Assembly (NCBI GenBank): GCA_013177995.1
Contig: JABLXN010000001.1
Location: 62,001 to 126,000 of the forward strand
Direction: 5' to 3'
Length of the DNA stretch: 64,000 nt
From: Brevinematales bacterium
GTDB taxonomy: Bacteria; Spirochaetota; Brevinematia; Brevinematales; Thermospiraceae
Under the pieces are notes generated by a model, which saw only the letters and a list, made by a program, of their open reading frames with translations, had not been told where the DNA came from and did not search any database. Made by a program: the position numbers and the translations under genes. Positions 34,643 through 43,179 of this stretch are shown here, piece by piece (within the stretch, counting starts at the first letter, position 1; each line of letters begins with the position of its first letter).

Positions 34643-36640
34643 CTATCTTCCGGCAGGAAGCAGGACAACCTTCGGTTTTTCGATGGTATTGGTAACCCTC
34701 AAACGAAAAACCAACCGATTTCCCTCGCTATAGCCAGCAGCCAAGAGTTGCGCCACATTGGGAAGCCCCACCACATAGTCTTTAGAAACCGAAAGAGTTA
34801 TCGAAGAATCCACCGTCTTCTTGGCCAGAAAAACAAGCGTGGGAGCCGAAACCTGAATATCATAACTATCCAAACGAACGTCTTTGAAGGATACTGTTCC
34901 CTCTCGCATCTCTCCCGTTACCACAAACGTATCAAAACTCAGCCTTTCCAGAGGAAGATTATAAAGCACCTCACTTATCTGGTTCTGGAGCACAAGCCCA
35001 CGAAACTCCGGCTTATCCACATTGAAAGCAAACCCCATATACCCCATCAAAAGATTCGTAAGAGGTAACTGATACTCTATGGTTCCTTTCAAGGTTCCAT
35101 AGACAGTTTTCCCATCACGAAGCATGGTCTCATTGAGATCATGAAGCTTGATATCGGAAAGTCGAATACTCCCGCGAAGGAAATCACCCGCCACCATCGC
35201 ATCACCTCTCACGCTACCCCGCAAAAGTTGACAGGAGATATTCTCAAGCACTAACGCTTTGCCACGAGGGAGAAGATGCAACTGAAAATTCTCTATCTCA
35301 AGGTTCTCATAGAGAACCAGCGGGATATTTACCTCCACATCAAGAGGAAAAACATCAATCACATCAAGCCAGGATAGGGACGCCTTTTCTTGAACCTCCC
35401 CACTTCCTGTGGTATTCTTTGTCGAAGAAGGCCATTTTTGACGCAACGCATCCGAGAGATCAAACCTCTCCGCAGTCAAGGAAAGGGCCATCCCTTGCCG
35501 ACCGATAGGCAAAGAACGAAGACAAAAGCTATTCTTCCCAAAACGAAGGGTAGCTTCTCCATTGAGGGATAATCCTGCAATATCAAATGCCCCTTCTATT
35601 TGAAGAGGTCCATAGCCAATATCCTTGAGCGTAAGTCTTCCATCCAGTTGAGAAAGATCCCCATTCTCATAACGAAAAACCACCTTCCCCTCAACTGCTC
35701 CACTACCTCCTTGAAGCCCATCCCCAACCCGGAGAACCAGATTTTCCACCACCCCATAGGCAAGCTTTTGTTTCGGATTATAAAAGAGATTGGAGATAGC
35801 CACTTCACTGGTATTATACCGAACTATCGTATCGGAAAGCAGAAAATTCTCCTTCTTGGTATCATAAAGAACCTGATAACGAGACGAGGTGATCTGATTG
35901 GATTGCCAGAGAAGAGAAAGAGACGTCCCCTTCACTAACCATTGATTTCCCTGAAGATACACTTCGCCGCCCACCCTTTTGACAAGAAAATCCTTGCCAG
36001 CCTGGAAAAATCTCCCCACCTCCATATCCTCTATTTGAAAACGGATAGTTTTTCCCTTGCCCTGAAAAGAAGCCTTCCCATACATGCTCACCAGAGTCCC
36101 ATTGTAGGAAGCAGGGGAAGTAAAAGACCCTAAATTCCAGGTCACATTCACATTGAGCGGAATACTCTTGTACACAACCTGAGAATCTACAAAGACCATC
36201 TGCTGAATGACAAAGCCAAATCCCTCAGACGGTTTTTTCTGCGTCGATGAGGCCTGAAATCTTTTCACCACCCCCTCTATATCCTCGATGGTGGCATACA
36301 AACCCCGAATGGACAGCCTCGAAAATTTTAGTGTTCTCTGAATCAGTGCCCCAAGGTCGTAGTAGGCACTTATCTCTTTTGCCTCAAGGAGAACCTTTCC
36401 TCCGGTTTCCATAAGTTTGGGATTCTCAAGCTGAACCCCCTTGAGCCAATCAATCCTTGCGGAAGAAACCTCGACTCGAAGACGGTACTCTTTTGTTAGA
36501 GCTTCATTCACGAGGGCAAGTACCCTGTCTGCAGGCCACTGAAGATACAAATAAACAACCCCTCCCACTGCGGCTACCACTAAAAGCAGGAAGACCACAC
36601 TCACAACCAGAAAAAATTTTTTCAAGAGTTCCCCCTTCAC
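34643..36640 (-). CDS. AsmA/TamB-like envelope protein, 665 aa
   Basis: One N-terminal transmembrane helix (FFLVVSVVFLLLVVAAVGGVVYLYL) followed by a long beta-rich periplasmic region. The AsmA-type start RVLALVNEALTKEYRLRVEVSSARIDWLKGVQLENPKLME and the C-terminal GTLKGTIEYQLPLTNLLMGYMGFAFNVDKPEF match AsmA/DUF748 bridge proteins thought to move or balance lipids between membranes. GTG at 36640 is used; a TTG at 36625 with AAGGGGG just upstream is an alternative that keeps the membrane helix. Confidence 0.75.
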   Translation of the reverse strand: MKGELLKKFFLVVSVVFLLLVVAAVGGVVYLYLQWPADRVLALVNEALTKEYRLRVEVSSARIDWLKGVQLENPKLMETGGKVLLEAKEISAYYDLGALIQRTLKFSRLSIRGLYATIEDIEGVVKRFQASSTQKKPSEGFGFVIQQMVFVDSQVVYKSIPLNVNVTWNLGSFTSPASYNGTLVSMYGKASFQGKGKTIRFQIEDMEVGRFFQAGKDFLVKRVGGEVYLQGNQWLVKGTSLSLLWQSNQITSSRYQVLYDTKKENFLLSDTIVRYNTSEVAISNLFYNPKQKLAYGVVENLVLRVGDGLQGGSGAVEGKVVFRYENGDLSQLDGRLTLKDIGYGPLQIEGAFDIAGLSLNGEATLRFGKNSFCLRSLPIGRQGMALSLTAERFDLSDALRQKWPSSTKNTTGSGEVQEKASLSWLDVIDVFPLDVEVNIPLVLYENLEIENFQLHLLPRGKALVLENISCQLLRGSVRGDAMVAGDFLRGSIRLSDIKLHDLNETMLRDGKTVYGTLKGTIEYQLPLTNLLMGYMGFAFNVDKPEFRGLVLQNQISEVLYNLPLERLSFDTFVVTGEMREGTVSFKDVRLDSYDIQVSAPTLVFLAKKTVDSSITLSVSKDYVVGLPNVAQLLAAGYSEGNRLVFRLRVTNTIEKPKVVLLPAGR

Positions 36641-36667
36641 ATGGGAAAATGAACGAGATTTTAGGCG

Positions 36668-36877
36668 TTATTCATGACGGATATAACGCTGAACATTGTA
36701 CATGAACCAATCATTGTAGTGCTTTTCGATCCACTCACGGGTTGCCTGGCTCAGACCAATGTCATAGCCACGTTTCTCGGACTCGATCCATTTGTACACC
36801 TCTATCTCGTGGATGACATCCTTCACCTGCCGTTCAAGATCGAAATACCGTGTTGTCATAGTCATGACTCCACTCAT
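36668..36877 (-). CDS. Small hypothetical protein, 69 aa
   Basis: Start at 36877 after AAGGAGAGTTG. Charged and helical (RYFDLERQVKDVIHEIEVYKWIESEKRGYDIGLSQATREWIEKHY), no signal or membrane segment. It has its own strong promoter, next to which the insertion sequence has landed. No family recognised; intact despite the IS. Confidence 0.7.
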   Translation of the reverse strand: MSGVMTMTTRYFDLERQVKDVIHEIEVYKWIESEKRGYDIGLSQATREWIEKHYNDWFMYNVQRYIRHE

Positions 36878-36900
36878 CAACTCTCCTTCTCTCTTAGTAT

Positions 36901-36928
36901 ATTATACACTATTTAGAAAAAATGTCAA
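36901..36928 (-). promoter_or_regulatory. Promoter of the 69-aa gene
   Basis: Minus strand: TTGACA (36928-36923), 16-bp spacer, TATAAT (36906-36901). The IS-flanking direct repeat begins at the first base of the -35 box. Confidence 0.75.
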
Positions 36929-36945
36929 GTAAAAACTCTCAAAAT
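36928..36945 (+). repeat. 18-bp direct repeat flanking the insertion sequence (left copy)
   Basis: AGTAAAAACTCTCAAAAT occurs here and again at 38268-38285, exactly bracketing the insertion sequence. It is the likely target-site duplication. Confidence 0.8.
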
Positions 36946-38267
36946 CTCGCAACTCAATAGAAATGTCGTCATATTTATCTCAATAGAAATGTCGTCTTCT
37001 GGGAGAGGGTGGAGGAGATTTTGTGCCCTGTGGAGCTTATCTCGTAGTACTCCAGTTCCACATTCTCCTTGTAAATATGGACAGAACCATCTAACCATGT
37101 TTTGATGGTTACCCTGTCCCCCGGTTTCAAGGCTATACTTTTTTGTCTTGGAAGCTGAAAATACCTCGTCTTATGTTTCACCACATAGTCTCTTGATATC
37201 TTTCTCTTCACAGAAAAACATACCATATCCTTGAGGTTTTGCCCTTCCAGAAGGGGAACATGATGGTCTTCCTCTGAGAGAGGTTCTTTGTTGTATTTGG
37301 CATTGTGTCTGTCCCAGTACTCCTCTACCAGATACCTATTCGCTTCTTCTATCGTCTTTATTCCCTTATGCTTGAGAAGTTTAATAAGCCTGTCTTGATG
37401 AACTCCATTGGAGCGTTCAATTCGCCCTTTCGCTTGTGGTGAGTTGGCAAAAATGAGTTCAATTCCCAATTCCTTACACACGCTTCCAAATTCCGTAAGC
37501 GCTTCTTCTCCTTCAAGCTCTTCTTCTATGGTCTTTTGTCGCTTGGTGTAATAAACACTTCTCCGGTCAGTATATATCGACTCTGGAATGCCATAGCGTG
37601 ATATCCATCCGTAAAGGCATTGCAGCGACAATTCCGTGGTTTCTCCTGTCGCAAATAGACCAAAGGTTTTGCCCGTCGCATCGTCTACCATGCTCGTAAG
37701 ACAATATTTGTTTCCATCCCCAAACCAATCATGAATACTTCCCTCCATCTGAATCATTTCCCCAAAAGAAGCCTTTCTCGGCCTTCGTAGACGGTGCTTC
37801 GGGGTCTTTTTCCGTCTTTCCCACAATCCCTCTTCACGAAGCCATCTATAGAGCGTCTGAGGGCATATTTTGGCCCCCGTTTCCCTTGCGATCTCTTCCG
37901 CTGCTAACACCGCACCCCACCCTTGATAGTTTTTCCTGTAAAGTTCAAGAGCTAATTCCCTGATTTCGTCCTTGTTGTTATTCCCACGGCGTCCTAAAAG
38001 CCCATGATTTAACCCTTCATCACCTTTTTCAAGGTATTTCTTGTAAATCCTCTGAACCTGTCTCACGCTCAGCCCAAGTTTCTCCGCACCCTTTCTCTGG
38101 GTGATTTTCTTCGTCCTGATCATTTCCATCACCTTCGCTCTTTCCATCGCCTTTTTCGTCATACGTATCACCTCTTTCATGGTAACCCCTTTCTTCGTGG
38201 TTACCCTTATTTTAAAAAGGCGACATTTCTATTGCGATAGAACACGTCATTTTAAATGAGTTTTAAC
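36946..38267 (-). mobile_element. ISNCY-type insertion sequence, about 1.32 kb
   Basis: Ends are long imperfect inverted repeats. The left end carries AACTCAATAGAAATGTCGTC and a second internal CTCAATAGAAATGTCGTC (36969-36986 region); the right end on the minus strand reads AACTCATTTAAAATGACGTG then GCAATAGAAATGTCGCC. A single transposase gene fills the element. Flanked by the 18-bp direct repeat. Uninterrupted gene, intact ends and perfect flanking repeats all indicate a recent, possibly active insertion. Confidence 0.88.
36975..38180 (-). CDS. ISNCY-family DDE transposase
   Basis: 401 aa, full length. N-terminal helix-turn-helix KKITQRKGAEKLGLSVRQVQRIYKKY, second DNA-binding block LYRWLREEGLWERRKK, then the RNase H-like core with catalytic acids in MVDDATGKTFG, YTDRRSVYY and KGRIERSNGVHQDR (D, D, E). 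The C-terminal KHKTRYFQLPRQKSIALKPGDRVTI is usual for the family. Its coding end enters the left inverted repeat. A 7-bp hairpin, GGTAACC/GGTTACC (38181-38205), immediately precedes the start and could limit translation; a second start is at 38162. Confidence 0.92.
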   Translation of the reverse strand: MKEVIRMTKKAMERAKVMEMIRTKKITQRKGAEKLGLSVRQVQRIYKKYLEKGDEGLNHGLLGRRGNNNKDEIRELALELYRKNYQGWGAVLAAEEIARETGAKICPQTLYRWLREEGLWERRKKTPKHRLRRPRKASFGEMIQMEGSIHDWFGDGNKYCLTSMVDDATGKTFGLFATGETTELSLQCLYGWISRYGIPESIYTDRRSVYYTKRQKTIEEELEGEEALTEFGSVCKELGIELIFANSPQAKGRIERSNGVHQDRLIKLLKHKGIKTIEEANRYLVEEYWDRHNAKYNKEPLSEEDHHVPLLEGQNLKDMVCFSVKRKISRDYVVKHKTRYFQLPRQKSIALKPGDRVTIKTWLDGSVHIYKENVELEYYEISSTGHKISSTLSQKTTFLLR

Positions 38268-38285
38268 AGTAAAAACTCTCAAAAT
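38268..38285 (+). repeat. 18-bp direct repeat flanking the insertion sequence (right copy)
   Basis: Identical to 36928-36945. Confidence 0.8.
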
Positions 38286-38293
38286 TGTTCTTC

Positions 38294-38330
38294 ATAAAGA
38301 AAAAAGAGAGAATCTCCCCCTAAAGGGAGA
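38294..38330 (-). terminator. Terminator of the OmpA-like lipoprotein gene
   Basis: Minus strand: TCTCCC-TTTA-GGGGGAGA stem (38330-38313) followed by TTCTCTCTTTTTTC. About 28 bases after the stop codon and just outside the IS right repeat. Confidence 0.7.
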
Positions 38331-38357
38331 GACCTCTCTTTATATACCAGATTTCGT

Positions 38358-38924
38358 TTACTTTTTCCTCACGTGGAAAGTCACCCGCCGGTTCTCAGGA
38401 TTGGTAGGATCATTGGGATACAAGGGTTCAGATTCTCCTACCCCATTCACCACCACACGGGAAAGATCCAGCCCCTGTTTGCGGAGAAGCCCATAGACAT
38501 ACTCAGCTCTCTGGCGAGAGATAACCACTGTAGGAACTCTCTCTCCCTTCTTGGCAGGGTCAGGAGGGGTAGCATGTCCTCTGATCTCAAGCACATATCC
38601 CTCGGGCATGGTCTCAAGGGTCTTCTTGATGAGAGGCAATGCCTTCTTCATCCAGTTAGAGACAGCCGAGGCCTGAAGAGTAGTAGAGCGATACCCAAAT
38701 CCAAGCATAGGAATTGTACCAATCTCTTGATTGAGGCGAACCACTATCTGCTCGGGTGTTTCCACAGGGGCTTTGGGTTCTTCCTTCTTCTCTTCGACAA
38801 CAACTGGTTTTTGCTCGGGTTGAGCCGTCACCGGGGTAGATTCTGGCTTGGCTGCAGGCTTACCACCACATCCTGCCACCCAGAAAATCGCAAGTATAGC
38901 CACCACCTTCAATATCCAACGCAT
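38358..38924 (-). CDS. OmpA/Pal-like peptidoglycan-binding lipoprotein
   Basis: 188 aa. Lipobox WVAGC (Cys about residue 19), a Pro/Glu/Lys-rich linker, then a C-terminal OmpA domain: MPEGYVLEIRGHATPPDP, VVISRQRAEYVYGLLRKQGLDLSRVVVNGVGESEPLYPNDPTNPENRRVTFHV, with the Asn/Arg-rich end that binds diaminopimelate or ornithine of peptidoglycan. It would tether the outer membrane to the cell wall. Own promoter and terminator, so monocistronic. Confidence 0.9.
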   Translation of the reverse strand: MRWILKVVAILAIFWVAGCGGKPAAKPESTPVTAQPEQKPVVVEEKKEEPKAPVETPEQIVVRLNQEIGTIPMLGFGYRSTTLQASAVSNWMKKALPLIKKTLETMPEGYVLEIRGHATPPDPAKKGERVPTVVISRQRAEYVYGLLRKQGLDLSRVVVNGVGESEPLYPNDPTNPENRRVTFHVRKK

Positions 38925-38954
38925 TTTGCCTCTTCTTATGCACGTTTATACAGT

Positions 38955-38984
38955 ATTATAACTATTTTCAACTCTCATTGTCAA
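38955..38984 (-). promoter_or_regulatory. Promoter of the OmpA-like lipoprotein gene
   Basis: Minus strand: TTGACA (38984-38979), 18-bp spacer, TATAAT (38960-38955). Confidence 0.75.
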
Positions 38985-38989
38985 CTATA

Positions 38990-39020
38990 TTTTCTGCCCC
39001 TCAGAAAGAGGGGCAGAAAA
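38990..39020 (-). terminator. Hairpin after tpiA
   Basis: Perfect 13-bp stem TTTTCTGCCCCTC / GAGGGGCAGAAAA with a 5-nt loop, six bases after the tpiA stop. On the minus strand the tail is A-rich, not U-rich, so it may stabilise the 3' end or work with Rho rather than be a classic terminator. Confidence 0.6.
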
Positions 39021-39025
39021 AACAC

Positions 39026-39778
39026 CTATTGAAATCTCACAATTCGTGTAAAGGAATCAAGCTTGAGACTTGCCCCTCCCACAAGCGCCCCATCAATATG
39101 CTCCTGGGCCATAAGCGCATCAATATTTTCTGGTTTCACAGAGCCACCATACTGAATTCTGGTCTTCTCCGCCACTTCAGCATCATACAACTCTGCTAAC
39201 ACTTTGCGTACATAAGCATGAACCTGATTGGCATCCTCAGGAGTGGCAGTCTTGCCAGTTCCAATAGCCCAGACAGGTTCATAGGCGATGGTCACCTTGA
39301 GAGCCTCTTCTCTGGAAAGACCCTTGTAAGCCTCCACCACCTGACGTTTACAGACTGCTTCTGTCTGGCCTTTTTCCCTTTCCTCAAGAAGCTCCCCAAT
39401 ACAGAGAATTGGCAAAAGCCCATTCTCCAGCGCCGCCTTTACTTTTTTGTTAATCATCTCATCGGTTTCACCAAAGATATGACGTCTCTCAGAGTGTCCA
39501 AGAATTACATGCGTCACCCCTGCCTCCTTGAGCTGTACAGGAGAAACCTCACCGGTAAAGGCGCCTTCTTTCTCATAGTACATATTCTGAGCCGCCACCC
39601 AGATATTGGAACCCTTGAGTTCCTCCACCACTCCCGCAATATTGACAAAAGAAACCCCCACAAGAATATCCCTGTCCTTCACATCAGCAAGGGCATTTTT
39701 CAACTCACGGGCAAAGGCTTTCGCTTCAGTAGGGGTTTTGTACATCTTCCAGTTTCCAGCAATAAATGGTCTCCGCAT
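39026..39778 (-). CDS. tpiA: Triosephosphate isomerase
   Basis: 250 aa, full length. Catalytic Lys11 in AGNWKMYK, electrophilic His in ILGHSERRHIFGE, catalytic Glu in IAYEPVWAIGTG with flexible loop 6, and the phosphate-binding YGGSVKPEN. Interconverts DHAP and glyceraldehyde-3-phosphate in glycolysis. 16 bases after pgk; cotranscribed with it. Confidence 0.98.
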   Translation of the reverse strand: MRRPFIAGNWKMYKTPTEAKAFARELKNALADVKDRDILVGVSFVNIAGVVEELKGSNIWVAAQNMYYEKEGAFTGEVSPVQLKEAGVTHVILGHSERRHIFGETDEMINKKVKAALENGLLPILCIGELLEEREKGQTEAVCKRQVVEAYKGLSREEALKVTIAYEPVWAIGTGKTATPEDANQVHAYVRKVLAELYDAEVAEKTRIQYGGSVKPENIDALMAQEHIDGALVGGASLKLDSFTRIVRFQ

Positions 39779-39794
39779 CCTTTTCTCCTTGTCT

Positions 39795-41063
39795 TTATTT
39801 ATCCATCAGGGCAGCCACGCCGGGAAGTACCTTGCCCTCTACGAGTTCCAGCGAAGCCCCACCACCAGTCGAAATATGAGACATCTTGTCAGCTACACCG
39901 GCTTTGTTCACCGCAGACACAGAATCTCCCCCACCAATCACCGTAATGCACCCGGGAAGCTCTGCCAAAGCCTCTGCAATCGCAATGGTTCCCTTGGCAA
40001 AATTGGGGAATTCAAACACCCCAAGAGGCCCATTCCAGAAAACCGTCTTTGCCCCTTTGAGAGCCTCTTTGAAAGCCTCAATACTCTTCGGTCCAATATC
40101 CATACCCATCCAGCCAGGTTCAATCTGTCCACGCTCCACTACCTTGTATGCCGCTTCAGGGGAAAACTCCTGGGTTACCACATTATCAAGGGGTAAAAGA
40201 ATCTGCACACCCTTCTCCTGGGCCTTCTTGAGGATTTCCTTGGCTGTCTCTAGCATATCATCCTCAACAAGCGATGCCCCTACCTCCATTCCCTGACTCT
40301 TGAGGAAGGTATAGGCCATCCCGCCACCAATGATAAGACGATCCACCTTGTTCAGAAGACTCTCAAGCACCGCTATTTTCGAGGAGACTTTTGCTCCACC
40401 TACAATAGCCACAAAGGGTTTGGCTGGGTTTTTGACCACTTTTTCCTCAAGAAACTCAAGTTCCTTTTCCATCAGAAAACCGGCCACAGCAGGAAGAAAC
40501 TTGGCCACATCGGTCGTAGAGGCATGAGCCCGGTGAGCGGTACCAAAGGCATCATTCACATACACATCCCCATAAGAAGCAAGCTCTTTTGCCATCTTTT
40601 CCCTTTCAGCCGCATCCTTTGAGGTTTCTTCAGGATGAAAACGGGTGTTTTCGAGCATGAGAATGCCACCCTCTGGAAGACTATCTACCATCGCCTTTAC
40701 CTCAGGTCCCATACAGGAGGGAGCAAGCTTCACCTCCTTGCCAAGGAGTTTGGCAAGATGAGCGGCTACAGGAGCCATTTTATGCTTGCCTTCGATGTAT
40801 TTCTTTTCATCAAAAGGCTTTCCTTCCTTCTCTGCTTTCTCTTTTGCTTTTTGCATATCCTTTTTGGGATCTCCTAAGTGAGACATGAGAACCAGACTCT
40901 TTGCCCCTTGTTTCAGAACATACTCAATCGTCGGAAGAGCCGCCCGGATACGGGTGTCATCCTGGATCACCCCATCCTTCATCGGTACATTAAAATCCAC
41001 ACGCATTACCACGCGCTTACCCTTGAGATCAATATCTCTCACGGTTTTCTTTGAGATAGCCAT
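39795..41063 (-). CDS. pgk: Phosphoglycerate kinase
   Basis: 422 aa, slightly long owing to a Lys/Glu-rich insertion near residues 70-90 ([16 protein letters not shown]), seen in many bacterial Pgk proteins. Signature [33 protein letters not shown], hinge and GGAKVSSKI, and the nucleotide loop GGGDSVSAV. Converts 1,3-bisphosphoglycerate plus ADP to 3-phosphoglycerate plus ATP. AGGAGGATAGT before the ATG. Confidence 0.98.
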   Translation of the reverse strand: MAISKKTVRDIDLKGKRVVMRVDFNVPMKDGVIQDDTRIRAALPTIEYVLKQGAKSLVLMSHLGDPKKDMQKAKEKAEKEGKPFDEKKYIEGKHKMAPVAAHLAKLLGKEVKLAPSCMGPEVKAMVDSLPEGGILMLENTRFHPEETSKDAAEREKMAKELASYGDVYVNDAFGTAHRAHASTTDVAKFLPAVAGFLMEKELEFLEEKVVKNPAKPFVAIVGGAKVSSKIAVLESLLNKVDRLIIGGGMAYTFLKSQGMEVGASLVEDDMLETAKEILKKAQEKGVQILLPLDNVVTQEFSPEAAYKVVERGQIEPGWMGMDIGPKSIEAFKEALKGAKTVFWNGPLGVFEFPNFAKGTIAIAEALAELPGCITVIGGGDSVSAVNKAGVADKMSHISTGGGASLELVEGKVLPGVAALMDK

Positions 41064-41104
41064 ACTATCCTCCTTTCTTTGTTTCTCTTCAAAAAGTGGA
41101 TTTT

Positions 41105-41133
41105 ATTGTAGAGAGAAAAACGAAAAAAAACAA
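41105..41133 (-). promoter_or_regulatory. Promoter of pgk-tpiA
   Basis: Minus strand: TTGTTT (41133-41128), 17-bp spacer, TACAAT (41110-41105), about 40 bases before the pgk start. Confidence 0.65.
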
Positions 41134-41222
41134 GTAGAAGCCACAACAAAGTGCGCGTGTGGTATATTATCTAAGAAAATTGGATAGCCCCTTCTCTTTT
41201 TTCATCTCAAGGAAAAGCCACA

Positions 41223-42551
41223 TTAACTCCCGAGTGGAGCTTTTTGAGAAGAAGTGTCTCTTTCCCAGACCTTTTGAAAACCAAGCATTCGAAAGAGAAG
41301 AAGAGTCCCTAAAAAACCATACCACCAGCCCACCAAACGAGGAGAAAAAGAGAGAGAAAAACTCCCTCCGAGGGAAAAAAAGTGAATAAGCATTGCCACC
41401 ATACCCCAGGCCTTCTCAAGAAAGACCAAAAACCAGGTGGAAACAGGGCCAAAGATCACCCATATCGCGGCCACAAAACATCCCCCAAGAACAAAGGGAA
41501 AAAGGGGAACAATCACCAGATTGGCAACAAAAGACAAAATCGTCATCTCTCCAAACGTCATGACCAGAAGAGGAAAGGTCATCACATTCGCCGATAGTGT
41601 CACCCCCGCAAGACCTCCAAAAGGCCAGAACTTTTGAAAAAGAAGAGAAAGTGGTTCGGCAAAAAGAAGAATACCCACAACCGCAAGAAAACTGAGCAAA
41701 AAGCTAGTTCCTAACCAGGAAAGAGGAAGAAAGACACAACATAGCCCGGCTACAAAAAACACCCAGTCTAACCAAAAAAGAGGCGTCCTCACATCCCAGA
41801 GAAGAACATACCCCCACAAGAAAAGCGTGGCCCTCACTAACGAGGCCGGCGCACCCACCACAAGGGTGTACAAAGACAGAAGCAAAGTAGAAAGAACCCA
41901 CGCCCTTTTCTGAGAAAGAAAACATCCCAAAAGTCCCTGAAGAGCCCCCGCTATCAAAGCTAAATGAAGCCCGGAAATCGCCAGAAGATGAAAAAGCCCG
42001 CTCAATTGAAACTCCCGCTTTGTCCCATAATCCAAAAAAAGTCTGTTACCAAGCACAAGGGCAAAGACCAGAGATCGAAAAGACGAAGGGGATATATGCC
42101 TTTCTATCCTTTCCTGCCAGAAGAAAAATATCCGGCTGAAAGAGGCAAGGACATCCCGGCGTTTCACAAGGACAATCTCAGAAGGATAGAGAGAAGCCCC
42201 TGTCTTTGTGAGACGAATCTTTCCCCGAATGGCGACGGTATCACCCAAAAACCATGGCGTAGAAGAAAAAAAGACCAACTCTCCCGATCTATGCATATAC
42301 ACCCCATCAGGAGAAAGGACAGGATGAGACATAACAACAAGCGTCCGTTCTGTATATCCAGAGACATATTCCTCTCTCTGTGAGACTTTCCAGAAGCCAA
42401 AAGCAAGACCCGCCACCAAACACCCCCAGAGGACCCACCGACGAAAACCAAGCACCATCCCATACAAAAAGGCACACCCTACCCAATCCATCCAACTCCC
42501 ATAGAGCCCAAAGAAAAAACCAACGACAAAAACAAGACTGGCAACCGCCAT
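41223..42551 (-). CDS. ComEC/Rec2-family competence membrane protein
   Basis: 442 aa, about ten transmembrane helices. The competence-domain signature LFHLLAISGLHLALIAGALQGL and VGAPASLVRATLFLWGYVLL are clear. The N-terminal region (WFLGDTVAIRGKI) resembles the OB-fold DUF4131 region. The C-terminal beta-lactamase-like domain found in some ComEC proteins is absent. It would form the inner-membrane channel for single-stranded DNA uptake. Starts one base after the H-NOX-like gene. Confidence 0.88.
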   Translation of the reverse strand: MAVASLVFVVGFFFGLYGSWMDWVGCAFLYGMVLGFRRWVLWGCLVAGLAFGFWKVSQREEYVSGYTERTLVVMSHPVLSPDGVYMHRSGELVFFSSTPWFLGDTVAIRGKIRLTKTGASLYPSEIVLVKRRDVLASFSRIFFFWQERIERHISPSSFRSLVFALVLGNRLFLDYGTKREFQLSGLFHLLAISGLHLALIAGALQGLLGCFLSQKRAWVLSTLLLSLYTLVVGAPASLVRATLFLWGYVLLWDVRTPLFWLDWVFFVAGLCCVFLPLSWLGTSFLLSFLAVVGILLFAEPLSLLFQKFWPFGGLAGVTLSANVMTFPLLVMTFGEMTILSFVANLVIVPLFPFVLGGCFVAAIWVIFGPVSTWFLVFLEKAWGMVAMLIHFFSLGGSFSLSFSPRLVGWWYGFLGTLLLFRMLGFQKVWERDTSSQKAPLGS

Positions 42552-42552
42552 C

Positions 42553-43068
42553 TCAAAAACGGATTTCTGTGCTATTCTGGTTTATCTTGCGCACAGAGAA
42601 TTGATCGTTGTACACCTTGGCCGCACTTCGTAGAATAGCAATAATATCTACCAGCGCCTTCTCATGAGCATAGACAAGAGAAAGCGAATGCGTTGATGTC
42701 TCCCGTACATCAATACGAGAGATGAGAGAATTGGGTAACACCTCACAAAGCATGTTATTGGTATTGATGATGTTAATAAGTAATTCTTTGGAACTATGAC
42801 ACTTCTGGAGATACGTTTGATAGAGAAGTGGCGAAAAATCAGTAAGCCAATAGGTCACAAAACCATTTTTGAAGTCTATCTCACTAATATCTAAAATCTC
42901 ATGAATAATGGACAAAAAACGCTGAAGCCTATCCGTATTGATATGGTAGTCCTGATTGTTGAATTCCTGCACACCAATCCCAGCCGCTGTGGCCACATTT
43001 TTCCAGGCTGTCTCTCCATATTTGGAGAGAATCCAGCTTTTCAACGCTTTGAGAAGCAGGATTTTCAT
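42553..43068 (-). CDS. H-NOX (heme NO-binding)-like protein lacking the heme ligand
   Basis: 171 aa. The N-terminus LLLKALKSWILSKYGETAWKN and the C-terminal SLISRIDVRETSTHSLSLVYAHEKALVDIIAILRSAAKVY align by pattern with the two ends of H-NOX/HNOB domains. The proximal His of the family (usually NLH before the beta half) appears as NTN here, and the YxSxR heme-propionate motif reads YAHEK. If the assignment is right, heme is probably not bound in the normal way. GAGGGGG ribosome site. Followed by comEC after one base. Assignment is tentative. Confidence 0.6.
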   Translation of the reverse strand: MKILLLKALKSWILSKYGETAWKNVATAAGIGVQEFNNQDYHINTDRLQRFLSIIHEILDISEIDFKNGFVTYWLTDFSPLLYQTYLQKCHSSKELLINIINTNNMLCEVLPNSLISRIDVRETSTHSLSLVYAHEKALVDIIAILRSAAKVYNDQFSVRKINQNSTEIRF

Positions 43069-43131
43069 ACAACCCCCTCACTTTTTGAGATGCCTATATT
43101 GTAAGATATCTCACAAAAAACGCAATATTTT

Positions 43132-43170
43132 TCAAAAAAATAAAAGAGGGTGCACACAGCACCCTCTTTC
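43132..43170 (-). terminator. Terminator of the pullulanase gene
   Basis: Minus strand: AAAGAGGGTGC-TGT-GTGCACCCTCTTTT stem (43168-43143) followed by ATTTTTTTG. Directly after the stop codon at 43180; textbook form. Confidence 0.9.
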
Positions 43171-43179
43171 TTTTGATCT

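Noticed and set aside
36946-38267. Disruption of a gene by the insertion sequence
   Set aside because: Removing the IS and one 18-bp repeat leaves an intergenic region with an intact promoter; no split frame appears.
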